From Bacteroidaceae bacterium (GTDB lineage: Bacteria; Bacteroidota; Bacteroidia; Bacteroidales; Bacteroidaceae), in the NCBI GenBank assembly GCA_024398495.1, contig JAKSJA010000005.1:23801-87800 (forward strand): a stretch of 64,000 bases of DNA, in the 5' to 3' direction. Positions 36,001 through 43,344 of this stretch are shown here, piece after piece. The notes under the pieces are model-generated. The model did not search any database. It was not told the DNA's origin and saw only the letters and a program-made list of their open reading frames with translations. The position numbers and the translations under genes were made by a program. Position 1 is the first letter of the stretch, and every line of letters begins with the position of its first letter.

Positions 36001-36609
36001 CTTTATGTCAGCCTCGTCAACGAGAGGAAGAATATCCTCATTGTCCAGACGCTCTATCTTGTGGTATTCGTGAGAAGTACGGAAACCGTCAAAGAAATTT
36101 ATAAAAGGAACGGAGCATTTCAGCGCAGCCAGATGGGCAACAGCCGTAAGGTCCATAACCTCCTGCACACTACCTTCGCACAGCATGGCGAAACCTGTCT
36201 GACGGCAAGCCATCACATCCTGATGGTCACCGAAGATGTTCAGGGAGTGAGAAGCCAGAGAACGTGCAGACACGTCAAACACGCAAGGCAACAACTCGCC
36301 CGCAATCTTATACATATTAGGAATCATCAGCAGCAGACCCTGAGAAGCAGTGAACGTTGTTGTGAGAGCACCAGCCTGCAGAGAACCGTGAACAGCACCG
36401 GCGGCACCAGCCTCCGACTGCATCTCCTGAACCGACACTGTCTGTCCCCAGAGGTTCTTGCGACCGCGGGCAGCCCACTCATCCACATGCTCTGCCATCG
36501 GTGATGACGGAGTGATAGGGTAGATGGCAGCGACCTCGCTGAACATATAACTGATATGAGCAGCGGCCTCGTTACCATCACACGTAATAAATTTCTTTTC
36601 TTTAGCCAT
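33037..36609 (-). CDS. nifJ: Pyruvate:ferredoxin (flavodoxin) oxidoreductase
   Basis: A full-length 1190-residue single-chain PFOR. It converts pyruvate and CoA to acetyl-CoA and CO2, passing electrons to ferredoxin or flavodoxin. Domains in order: pyrimidine-binding (AAHISYMFSEVAAIYPITPSSPMAEH-type start), transketolase C-like, gamma domain, ferredoxin domain with two 4Fe-4S motifs (CIQCNKCAYVCPHAC near 690; CLACGNCEDVCPG near 750), and the TPP domain (GGDGASYDIGYGG, YSNTGGQSSK near 990), with the proximal-cluster CSGCGETPY. A hallmark of anaerobic fermentation. The roughly 185-nt leader contains a hairpin-core repeat. Confidence 0.97.
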   Translation of the reverse strand: MAKEKKFITCDGNEAAAHISYMFSEVAAIYPITPSSPMAEHVDEWAARGRKNLWGQTVSVQEMQSEAGAAGAVHGSLQAGALTTTFTASQGLLLMIPNMYKIAGELLPCVFDVSARSLASHSLNIFGDHQDVMACRQTGFAMLCEGSVQEVMDLTAVAHLAALKCSVPFINFFDGFRTSHEYHKIERLDNEDILPLVDEADIKKFRDRALTPERPVTRGTNENPETFFTHREASNKHYEAVPEVVEELMGKISKVCGREYHLFTYYGAKDAENIIILMGSATEAAREAIDYLIANGKKVGMISVHLFRPFSVKHLLAAVPKTVKRIAVLDRTKEPGANGEPLYLDVKTAFYDVENRPLIVGGRYGLGSCDTTPAQFISVYDNLELPQPKDHFTMGIIDDVTFTSLPKVEEMALGGKGMFEAKFYGLGADGTVGANKNSVKIIGDNTDKYCQAYFSYDSKKSGGFTCSHLRFGDTPIRSTYLVNTPNFVACHVQAYLNMYDVTRGIQENGTFLLNTIHEGEELVKFIPNKVKRVFAQKNITVYYINATKIAQEIGLGNRTNTILQSAFFRITGVIPVELAVEQMKKFIVKSYGNKGEDVVNKNYAAVDRGNEYKKLDVDKAWANLADDPVKVNDDPKFVKELVRPMNAQDGNLLKVSDFVNNGTVDGSWMVGTAAYEKRGVGAFVPVWNADNCIQCNKCAYVCPHACIRPFVLDDNEVKDFKGNTIEMKAPAAMKGMHFTIGISALDCLACGNCEDVCPGNPKTGKALKMVPFTGASEDDKNWDYLVKKVHTKQDLVDIKQTPKNSQFATPLFEFSGACSGCGETPYVKLISQLFGDRQMIANATGCSSIYSAAVPSTPYCKNEKGQGPVFNNSLFEDFCEFGLGMALGCKKMKERICTILDEAKECGKAPKELLEAGEEWKAVMNDADGSKAAAAKLRPIIAEGAKAGCPHCKELQTLEHYLVKRSNWIIGGDGASYDIGYGGLDHVIASGEDVNILVLDTEVYSNTGGQSSKATPLGAIAQFAAQGKRIRKKDLGMIATTYGYVYVAQVAMGADNAQTLKAIREAEAYHGPSVIIAYAPCINHGLKIKGGMGRSQEEERRAVECGYWHLWRFNPELAAEGKNPFSLDSKEPEWDKFQDFLMGEVRYLSLKKAKPAEADELFKEAQRMAHLRYNSYVRKSNEDWSGDAEL

Positions 36610-36656
36610 TTTTTATCAGAATTTATTTGAATAAATAAGTTAATGCTCTTTATTTA

Positions 36657-36780
36657 CGGTTGACCTTCGGTCTTCCTCCTTCGCACCTCGGCATAGAAAA
36701 CGAGTTTTCTCTGCTCTCGGTTTGGCGTCGGTTTTACGGTTTTACGGTTTTACGGTTGACCGTTGACCGTTGACTTTAAA
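36657..36780 (-). repeat. Hairpin-core repeat form B (copy 3) and TTTTACGG/GTTGACC tandem words in the nifJ leader
   Basis: Read on the minus strand: CAAACCGAGAGCAGAG, AAAACTCGTTTT, CTATGCCGAGGTGCG, GAAGACCGAAGGTCAAC. The flanks match the copies in purL and the alpha-2-macroglobulin gene, but the palindromic centre is a different sequence. Plus-strand 36730-36772 has GGTTTTACGGTTTTACGG and GTTGACCGTTGACCGTTGAC tandem words. Confidence 0.88.
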
Positions 36781-36794
36781 GTCATTTCGTTCTA

Positions 36795-36825
36795 CAAAAG
36801 TAATGAAAACAAAAAAACTATCAAA
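36795..36825 (-). promoter_or_regulatory. Bacteroidota-type promoter of nifJ
   Basis: On the minus strand TTTG (36825-36822), a 19-bp gap, and TACTTTTG (36802-36795), a full consensus match. The transcript would start near 36788 and carry the repeat at 36657-36730 in its leader. Confidence 0.75.
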
Positions 36826-36921
36826 AATTTTTTTTCATTTTATTCGTTTTTTTTCCCCGTTTTCGTTCCAGATGCTTTTGCCACCGACAAAAAATACACT
36901 ATATCTGCGACGGGAAACGCC

Positions 36922-36956
36922 CAAACAAAAACGGCAGCCATTACGACTGCCATTCC
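36922..36956 (-). terminator. Probable Rho-independent terminator of the lipoprotein gene
   Basis: On the minus strand GGCAG and CTGCC pair around TCGTAATGG and are followed by GTTTTTGTTT, about 30 bp after the lipoprotein stop. Confidence 0.6.
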
Positions 36957-36983
36957 TATACAAAATCCAAAAACTTTCGGAAA

Positions 36984-37460
36984 CTACATGCCTTTTATAA
37001 AAACTGTATCTTCACGCGTATTTATACGAGGTTTTGGTATGCTGTAGTCTGAATATACCACCGACACCACAACCTTATCACTCTTTTTGTCGAAGGTCTG
37101 ATCGCCAAAATGCCCACTTACTTCTGAATATACGGCACATTGCCCAACCATACTGAACGTCTGTTTGAGTTTCGCCGTTTCCATAGCAAAGGATTCCTGA
37201 TGTCCTACAACACGGTCTTCCTTGTCAGGAGTCACCATGTGCCAAATCACCTTATCTATAAGTGCTGGCTTGCCGTAATTTTCCTTGTCGAGAACAACAG
37301 CACGCAACTCAAAATTCACGGTGTCACTATCCACACACACCACTTCCTGATCTGCCGTGAGTAATGGGGAAATGCCGGAATCACGGTCGTCAGAACACGA
37401 AGTAAACATTCCTGTTGTGAACAGGAATAAAATCAATGCTACTGCAAAAAACTTTTTCAT
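36984..37460 (-). CDS. Putative lipoprotein, function unknown
   Basis: A 158-residue protein whose start MKKFFAVALILFLFTTGMF leads into the lipobox-like TSCSDD, so the mature protein should begin at Cys and be lipid-anchored. The acidic residues after Cys (SDDRDSG) resemble surface-lipoprotein export signals of Bacteroidota. The remainder (VDKVIWHMVTP, TFSMVGQCAVYSEV) resembles short beta-sandwich proteins; no domain is recognised. It has its own promoter and a terminator. Confidence 0.8.
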   Translation of the reverse strand: MKKFFAVALILFLFTTGMFTSCSDDRDSGISPLLTADQEVVCVDSDTVNFELRAVVLDKENYGKPALIDKVIWHMVTPDKEDRVVGHQESFAMETAKLKQTFSMVGQCAVYSEVSGHFGDQTFDKKSDKVVVSVVYSDYSIPKPRINTREDTVFIKGM

Positions 37461-37489
37461 ACTTTTTTCGTTACTAACAATTTTCGGTG

Positions 37490-37519
37490 CAAAGGTACTG
37501 ATCTTTTTCTTCAAACAAA
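37490..37519 (-). promoter_or_regulatory. Bacteroidota-type promoter of the lipoprotein gene
   Basis: On the minus strand TTTG, an 18-bp gap, then TACCTTTG (37497-37490), 29 bp before the ATG. The spacing is one base short of the usual range. Confidence 0.6.
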
Positions 37520-37573
37520 ACTAAACCGCATTTTTTTTCGAGAGGATTTAAAATTTCGCAAACTTCGTTTCCG

Positions 37574-37632
37574 CAGTGTTGGCGGCACCTCAACATAGAA
37601 TTGTCATCCTCTGTCTTTGGTTTGCTCAACAC
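37574..37632 (-). repeat. Diverged hairpin-core repeat, form B, copy 4
   Basis: On the minus strand: GAGCAAACCAAAGACAGAGG, ATGACAATT, CTATGTTGAGGTGCCG. It aligns with the nifJ-leader and purL copies but the centre is no longer clearly self-complementary. It abuts the 22-bp element at 37620. Confidence 0.6.
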
Positions 37633-38051
37633 TTCACAAAGAAACGCTCAATTCTTTATGAAGTTCAGCACAATTCTTTATGAAGTTTCGGGTAATTCTT
37701 TATGAAGTTTCGACCATTTCTTTATGACGCGTAGAGCATTTCTTTATGTCGCGTAGAACGTTTCTTTGTGACGCATAGAGCATTTGTATGTGAGGCTTGC
37801 ACCTACGGCACACAGTGAAGTGGCCTGCCCGTATTGGATAGGGACTCTGTCCGATTCGACAAGTGTCTCTGTCTCTGCTGTTGAAGGCGACAACCTTGCA
37901 CGGAGAATCAGTCCACGCGTCTTGTTAAGTGAGCTGAAAGCATGCAGAGAATGGTTGAACATCTTGCAAAGGATGAACAGACTTGTTGCAAATCTTAGGT
38001 GTGAAGAATGTAAATCTTAGGGGCGAAGGATGTAAATCGCAGGGGCGAAAA
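37620..38051. repeat. About 430-bp dispersed element built of 22-bp units, copy 2
   Basis: The left array has about seven contiguous 22-bp units (AATTCTTTATGAAGTTTCGG type changing to ATTTCTTTATGACGCGTAGA). A middle beginning GGCACACAGTG and containing AAAGCATGCAGAGAATGG follows, and then right-hand 22-bp units (ATGTAAATCTTAGGGGCGAA). Order and sequence follow copy 1 at 9098-9475. No gene is seen between 37520 and 38159. Confidence 0.82.
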
Positions 38052-38159
38052 TGATAAAAATGCTACAAATGCCATAAAGTAACAAAAGTAACAAAAAATG
38101 GTCTTTTATTGAGAAAAGACAAAACAACATTGCAAAAATAAAGAAAGATTTTGAAACTC

Positions 38160-39356
38160 TCAGTCGCTGGTGTAGTTGTCGAAATAGCCTTGCACGAGGA
38201 TTACCGGTGTGCCTTTGTCGCCGGAGCCACTGGTGAGGTCGCAGAGTGAGCCTATGAGGTCGGTGAGTTGGCGTGGCGTAGTGCCTTCTGATGCCATCTG
38301 CCCCATAAGGTTGTTTTCTTTCTCTTGTATCTTCTTGCTTATGGCGTTGCGCAATGCTTCTCCTGAGAGTGTGGCAAAGTCGTTGTCAGCAAGGTACTTG
38401 AGTTTCAGTTCGTTTGGCGTTCCGTCGAGTCCGTCTGTGTGTGACGGTGATACTACTGGGTCGGCGAGTTCCCATATCTTGCCTTGCGGGTCTTTGAATG
38501 CTCCGTCTCCATATACCATGACTTCTACTTTCTTTCCTGTCTTGCGGAGTATGATGTCCTGTATTTCATAGAGCATTGGCTCGCAGCGGTGTGGAAACAG
38601 TTTTATCTTGTCTTCGGTGGCTTTGTTTGAGCCGAGCAGTCCGTACTGTTCGTTGTAGCCGCTGCCGTTTACGGGGTGGCTGAGGATGTCGTCAAGTCCG
38701 AAGACGATGCGCGCTCCGTTGTCGTGCAGCACCTTCTTCGTATGCTGGCGTGTGTGTATGTCGCATGCGAGGACGGCATCGGTGTATTTCAGTATGTCCT
38801 GCGGATGGTTGGCGAAGATTATCTCACATTCTTTTCCGTATTCTCTTATGATGTCTCCGTAGTACTGGATATAGTCCATATTGGTAAATGGATGGCGTAT
38901 CACTCCGAAATGGTGACGGAAGTCGGCTTCCGTGAGCACGTCTGAATATGGGTTTACGCCTGCCTTTTCTATGAGTGTGAGTGGTACGAGTTCGTTTCCT
39001 ACTTCATCGGAAGGGTAGGAGAGCATGAGGACAATCTTCTTTGCTGCTCCTTTGGCGATGCCGCGCAGACAGATGGCGAAACGGTTGCGTGAGAGGATGG
39101 GGAGTATGATTCCTATCGTGGAGTCGCCGTATTTCTGGCTTATGTCTTCGGCTATTTGGTCAATGGTTGCGTAGTTGCCCTGTGCACGTGCCACTATGGA
39201 CTCTGTGATGCCGATGACATCTCTGTCGTACAACTGGAAGCCTTCTGCTTGGCTTGCTTCGAGAATGCTTGATGAAACTATTTCTGCAAGATTATCGCCT
39301 TCGCGGATAATCGGACACCTGATACCTCTTGAAACTGTACCTACTCGTCTTTCCAT
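38160..39356 (-). CDS. Coenzyme F420-0:L-glutamate ligase-like protein (CofE fold)
   Basis: A 398-residue protein with the CofE-type wording CPIIREGDNLAEIV, YDRDVIGITESIVARAQG, LSRNRFAICLRGIAKGA and VMVYGDGAFKDP. Annotated relatives add glutamate to F420-0, but Bacteroidales are not known to make F420 and no other F420 gene is present. It may ligate an amino acid to another acidic acceptor; the true substrate is unknown. The gene is about 150 residues longer than archaeal CofE. Transcribed divergently from guaB, with repeats between. Confidence 0.75.
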   Translation of the reverse strand: MERRVGTVSRGIRCPIIREGDNLAEIVSSSILEASQAEGFQLYDRDVIGITESIVARAQGNYATIDQIAEDISQKYGDSTIGIILPILSRNRFAICLRGIAKGAAKKIVLMLSYPSDEVGNELVPLTLIEKAGVNPYSDVLTEADFRHHFGVIRHPFTNMDYIQYYGDIIREYGKECEIIFANHPQDILKYTDAVLACDIHTRQHTKKVLHDNGARIVFGLDDILSHPVNGSGYNEQYGLLGSNKATEDKIKLFPHRCEPMLYEIQDIILRKTGKKVEVMVYGDGAFKDPQGKIWELADPVVSPSHTDGLDGTPNELKLKYLADNDFATLSGEALRNAISKKIQEKENNLMGQMASEGTTPRQLTDLIGSLCDLTSGSGDKGTPVILVQGYFDNYTSD

Positions 39357-39359
39357 AAT

Positions 39360-39475
39360 TTTATTGCGGTTATATGGTTATGCGGTTATGCGGTTTACTG
39401 TTATACGGTTATTGTTATCGTAGCGAAGCGTATCGTAGTGAAACGTATCGTAGCGTCAGCGGAGTTAACGATAGC
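39360..39475. repeat. GTAGTGAAACGTATC repeat region upstream of the CofE-like gene
   Basis: It contains GGTTATGCGGTTATGCGG and ATACGGTTATTG words, then ATCGTAGCGAAGCGTATCG and ATCGTAGTGAAACGTATCG. It is the counterpart of 25093-25268 in the opposite order relative to the neighbouring gene. Confidence 0.8.
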
Positions 39476-39584
39476 CGAAAACCTTGCAAAAATAGATAAA
39501 AAAAATATGCTTGCAAAAAAAAAATGATAAAAAATAAATTGCTCTTGATGCAGGTCAAAAAGTGAAAAATATTTTCAGATAAAT

Positions 39585-39617
39585 CTTGGAGTTCTCGCGG
39601 AGATTATATTATATTTG
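39585..39617 (+). promoter_or_regulatory. Promoter of guaB and the nucleotide cluster
   Basis: TATATTTG at 39610-39617 matches TAnnTTTG. CTTG at 39585-39588, 21 bp upstream, is a weak -33 element. The ATG of guaB follows 17 bp later. Confidence 0.65.
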
Positions 39618-39634
39618 TAACCCAAAAAGGAATC

Positions 39635-41104
39635 ATGGTAAATCTTATTACAAACGAGATGCAGGAAGGACTAACTTATGATGACGTCCTCCTCGTCCCT
39701 GCATATTCGGAGGTGTTGCCTGCGCAGGTGGATGTGAAGAGTTGGTTTTCACGCAACATTAATCTGAACATCCCTATCGTGTCGGCGGCCATGGACACGG
39801 TGACGGAGTATAGGATGGCTATCTCCATTGCGCGCGAGGGCGGCATAGGCGTGATACATAAGAATATGTCTATTGAGGATCAGGCTGCCCAGGTGGGGAA
39901 GACAAAACGTGCCGAAAACGGTATGATAGACAATCCTATCACCATACACCGTGACGACACCATCGGCATGGCTCTGCAACTGATGAAGGACAACCATATC
40001 GGTGGTATTCCTGTCGTTGATGATGACAACTTCCTCGTGGGTATCGTCACCAACCGTGACCTGAGGTTTGAGGTGGACATGAACCGTCTTGTGTCGGATG
40101 TGATGACTTCGGAAAATCTCGTCACCATCACTGACACGAGCCATGAAAACGTGATTGAGGTATTAAGACGTAACAAGGTGGAGAAACTGCCTGTTGTGGA
40201 TAAGGACGGCAGGCTGGTGGGTCTTGTTACTTACAAGGACATAACGAAGGTCAAGGACTATCCTAATGCCAACAAGGATTCCAAGGGACGGCTGCGTGTT
40301 GCTGCCGGTCTTGGTATCACGGCAAACGTGCTTGAACGTGCGGAGGCTTTGGTAAAGGCAAATGTGGATGCTGTGGTGCTTGACTCTGCCCATGGTCATT
40401 CCAAAGGTGTCATGGACGCTTTCAAGTCGATAAAGAATGCTTTTCCTAACTTGGATGTCGTGGTGGGCAACGTTGCAACTCCGGAGGCTGTGAAAGACCT
40501 TATTAATATAGGGGTTGACGGAATAAAGGTGGGCATAGGCCCGGGTTCTATCTGTACTACCCGTATAATAGCCGGTATCGGCGTGCCGCAGTTGACGGCG
40601 GTGATGCAGGCTTGCAAGGCGGCAGAGGGCAGCGGTGTCCCTGTGATTGCTGACGGTGGCCTGAGGTATTCCGGTGATGTGGTGAAGGCTCTGGCAGCAG
40701 GTGCTTCGTCGGTGATGTGTGGCAGTATGTTTGCCGGTACTGAGGAGGCTCCGGGAGATACGATAATCTTCAATGGAAGAAAATTCAAGACCTATCGTGG
40801 CATGGGGTCGCTGGATGCAATGAAAGCAGGGTCCAGTGACAGATATTTCCAGAGTGAAGTGGAAACGAAGAAACTTGTCCCGGAGGGTATCGTGGGACGT
40901 GTGCCTTATAAAGGGAGTATATCGGAGACGATTTATCAGTTGATTGGTGGCCTCCGCTCCGGCATGGGCTATTGCGGGGCTAAGGATATTGCCGCCCTGC
41001 GGAAATCCCGGTTTATCAAGGTGACGCAGAGCGGAGTGACGGAAAGTCATCCTCACGACATCACCATAACGAGTGAGACTCCCAACTACACACGAGGCGA
41101 GTAA
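39635..41104 (+). CDS. guaB: Inosine-5'-monophosphate dehydrogenase
   Basis: A 489-residue enzyme oxidising IMP to XMP with NAD. The N-terminal barrel part (GLTYDDVLLVPAYSEV) is followed by two CBS domains (about residues 95-210) and the catalytic loop GIGPGSICTTRI with the nucleophilic Cys near residue 306, then the flap region ending in the usual YKGSISETIYQLIGGLRSGM. First gene of the purine/pyrimidine supercluster; GMP synthase follows after 24 bp. Confidence 0.97.
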   Translation: MVNLITNEMQEGLTYDDVLLVPAYSEVLPAQVDVKSWFSRNINLNIPIVSAAMDTVTEYRMAISIAREGGIGVIHKNMSIEDQAAQVGKTKRAENGMIDNPITIHRDDTIGMALQLMKDNHIGGIPVVDDDNFLVGIVTNRDLRFEVDMNRLVSDVMTSENLVTITDTSHENVIEVLRRNKVEKLPVVDKDGRLVGLVTYKDITKVKDYPNANKDSKGRLRVAAGLGITANVLERAEALVKANVDAVVLDSAHGHSKGVMDAFKSIKNAFPNLDVVVGNVATPEAVKDLINIGVDGIKVGIGPGSICTTRIIAGIGVPQLTAVMQACKAAEGSGVPVIADGGLRYSGDVVKALAAGASSVMCGSMFAGTEEAPGDTIIFNGRKFKTYRGMGSLDAMKAGSSDRYFQSEVETKKLVPEGIVGRVPYKGSISETIYQLIGGLRSGMGYCGAKDIAALRKSRFIKVTQSGVTESHPHDITITSETPNYTRGE

Positions 41105-41128
41105 CAGAAAACAAAAATAACAATAGAC

Positions 41129-42100
41129 ATGAATGATTTTAGAAATTTCCCCAATTTGACGCCGGAAGAGTTTGTTAAGAAGACGGTAGCAGAACTTAAA
41201 ACGCAGATTGGGGACGAGAAAGTCGTGCTTGGACTTTCCGGAGGTGTTGACTCAACGGTGACAGCCATGCTCCTCAATGAGGCTATTGGTAAAAACCTGT
41301 ATTGCATCTTTGTCAATACAGGACTGTTGCGTAAGAATGAGTTTGAAGATGTTCAGGTAAACTACAGGAACTATGGTCTGCAGGTTAAGGGTGTTGACGC
41401 ATCGGAGAAATTCCTTTCAGACCTCGCAGGCGTGACAGAGCCAGAACAGAAACGTAAGATTATCGGCAGGGACTATGTGGAAATCTTCAACGAAGAGGCC
41501 CTCCTGCTCGACAACGTGAAATGGCTGGGACAGGGTACCATCTATCCTGACGTGATAGAGTCGGAAAACAAGAGCTCAAAGACGATAAAATCTCACCATA
41601 ATGTGGGTGGTCTGCCGAAGGAACTGAATTTCAAACTTGTTGAACCTATCCGTATGCTGTATAAAGATGAGGTGCGCAAGGTGGGCAAGGTACTGGGTAT
41701 GGACCCTGAACATCTGGGACGCCATCCTTTCCCGGGACCGGGACTCGGCATAAGAATTCTTGGTGACATAACGAAGGAAAAGGTGCGCATCGTGCAGGAT
41801 GCAGACAAGATATTCATAGACGCTCTGCGCGCAGAAGGACTTTATGACAAGGTGTGGCAGGCTGCTGCAATACTGCTGCCTGTTCAGAGCGTGGGCGTCA
41901 GTGGTGATGAACGTACGTACGAGAATGCCGTGGTGCTGCGTGCAGTACATTCTACGGATGCGATGACTGCCGAATGTGCTCATCTGCCGTATGACTTCCT
42001 CGACAGGGTGTCTTACGAGATAATAACGAAGGTGAAGGGTATCAACAGAGTTGTCTATGACATCTCAAAGAAACCACCTGCAACCATAGAATGGGAGTAA
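41129..42100 (+). CDS. guaA: GMP synthase, ATP-pyrophosphatase part only
   Basis: A 323-residue protein with the PP-loop [13 protein letters not shown] (near residue 35), the GMP-synthase signature [36 protein letters not shown] and the C-terminal dimerisation domain ending PPATIEWE. The glutamine amidotransferase domain that precedes it in bacterial GuaA (about 190 residues) is absent; nothing in the 24 bp before it or nearby could encode it. Archaea have split enzymes. It should aminate XMP with ammonia, either free or supplied by a separate subunit encoded elsewhere. Confidence 0.92.
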   Translation: MNDFRNFPNLTPEEFVKKTVAELKTQIGDEKVVLGLSGGVDSTVTAMLLNEAIGKNLYCIFVNTGLLRKNEFEDVQVNYRNYGLQVKGVDASEKFLSDLAGVTEPEQKRKIIGRDYVEIFNEEALLLDNVKWLGQGTIYPDVIESENKSSKTIKSHHNVGGLPKELNFKLVEPIRMLYKDEVRKVGKVLGMDPEHLGRHPFPGPGLGIRILGDITKEKVRIVQDADKIFIDALRAEGLYDKVWQAAAILLPVQSVGVSGDERTYENAVVLRAVHSTDAMTAECAHLPYDFLDRVSYEIITKVKGINRVVYDISKKPPATIEWE

Positions 42101-42104
42101 GAGA

Positions 42105-42182
42105 AGTCAATGGTCAACAGCAAAAAGCCGTGGACTGTAGACTGTAGACAAATTTTTAACAGCGTAAAAAATTTTTATAGAT
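42105..42182 (+). repeat. Shared leader repeat, copy 3
   Basis: GTCAACAGCAAAAAGCCGT, GGACTGTAGACTGTAGAC, AAATTTTTAACAGCGTAAAA, then ATG of purC. Same order as the minus-strand leader at 1969-2040; A/T-rich halves (AAATTTTT and AAAAAATTT) could pair. Confidence 0.75.
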
Positions 42183-42863
42183 ATGAAACTGGTATATAAA
42201 GGAAAAACAAAAGATGTTTTTGCATTGGATAATGGAAATTATCTTCTGAAGTTCAAGGACGACTGTACGGGTAAGGACGGTGTCTTCGACCCGGGAGAAA
42301 ATTCCGTAGGTCTGACCATTGAGGGTGTGGGCGATGTCAATCTCCGTATGTCTATTTATTTCTTTGAAAAGATTAATGCTGCTGGCATAAAGACTCATTT
42401 CGTGAAAGCCAATCTTGAAGACACCACCATGGAGGTGCTTCCAGCTAAGGTGTTCGGCAAGGGTTTGGAAGTGATTTGCCGTCATAAGGCTGTAGGCAGT
42501 TTCTACAGGAGATACAAAGACTATGTGGAAGAAGGTGCTGACCTGCCTGCTTATGTGGAGATGACGTTCAAGAATGATGAACTCGGCGACCCGCTGGTGA
42601 CGGAGGATGGGCTTGCTGTTCTCGGTGTGATGACACACGAACAGTATGAGGCAACAAAGAAGCAGACGCAGCAGATAACACAGATTGTGGCTGACGAACT
42701 GAAGAAGCGCGGACTCGTACTCTATGATATTAAGTTTGAATTTGGTTACGACGCAGACGGTAAGGTGATGCTCATAGATGAAATAGCATCTGGAAATATG
42801 CGCGTATATAAAGATGGACAGTACATAGATCCGATGACATTGTCAAAACTATTTTTTGCATAA
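42183..42863 (+). CDS. purC: SAICAR synthase, first copy
   Basis: A 226-residue phosphoribosylaminoimidazole-succinocarboxamide synthase, which joins CAIR and aspartate using ATP. It has [41 protein letters not shown] and LYDIKFEFG, so nucleotide and metal-binding positions are kept. The C-terminal motif reads [10 protein letters not shown] instead of SPDxxRLWD, as in a subclass I recall from anaerobic Firmicutes. A second, differently altered copy lies at 47032. purE starts 4 bp after the stop. Confidence 0.9.
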   Translation: MKLVYKGKTKDVFALDNGNYLLKFKDDCTGKDGVFDPGENSVGLTIEGVGDVNLRMSIYFFEKINAAGIKTHFVKANLEDTTMEVLPAKVFGKGLEVICRHKAVGSFYRRYKDYVEEGADLPAYVEMTFKNDELGDPLVTEDGLAVLGVMTHEQYEATKKQTQQITQIVADELKKRGLVLYDIKFEFGYDADGKVMLIDEIASGNMRVYKDGQYIDPMTLSKLFFA

Positions 42864-42867
42864 AGAT

Positions 42868-43344
42868 ATGAAAGTAGGCATTTTGATGGGCTCGAAGAGT
42901 GACATGGAGGTGATGAAACCATCATGGGAAACACTTCAAGATTTTGGCGTAGAAACTGAGGTGAGGGTGATTAGTGCTCACAGAGCCCCGAAATTGTTGT
43001 TCGAATGGGCTTCAACAGCAAAAGAAAGAGGACTGAGCCTTGTCATTGCTGGTGCAGGAGGTGCTGCGCATCTCGCCGGAGTGACGGCGGCACTGACGAC
43101 ACTGCCGGTGATTGGTATCCCTGTACGTTCCAAGACTTTGGACGGACTCGACTCCCTTCTGTCGGTGGTACAGATGCCTTCCGGCGTTCCAGTTGCTACG
43201 GTAGCCATTGACGGTGCAAAGAATGCGGCATTGCTGGCAATAGAGATTCTTGCCCTGAACGACAGACCGCTGCACGACAAGTTGGTAGAGTTCCGCCGCA
43301 CACAAACGGAGAAAATAGAAAAAGACAGCAATAAGCCAGTATGA
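42868..43344 (+). CDS. purE: 5-(carboxyamino)imidazole ribonucleotide mutase / AIR carboxylase
   Basis: A 158-residue PurE with [17 protein letters not shown] and [24 protein letters not shown]. It either rearranges N5-CAIR (needs PurK) or carboxylates AIR directly. No purK is in this cluster, so the class cannot be fixed from context. ATG chosen over an upstream in-frame TTG. The stop overlaps the purL start (ATGA). Confidence 0.94.
   Translation: MKVGILMGSKSDMEVMKPSWETLQDFGVETEVRVISAHRAPKLLFEWASTAKERGLSLVIAGAGGAAHLAGVTAALTTLPVIGIPVRSKTLDGLDSLLSVVQMPSGVPVATVAIDGAKNAALLAIEILALNDRPLHDKLVEFRRTQTEKIEKDSNKPV

Noticed and set aside
36763-37047. Open frame of 94 codons between nifJ and the lipoprotein gene
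   Set aside because: It overlaps the nifJ promoter, a terminator and the 3' end of the lipoprotein gene, and has no recognisable protein features.
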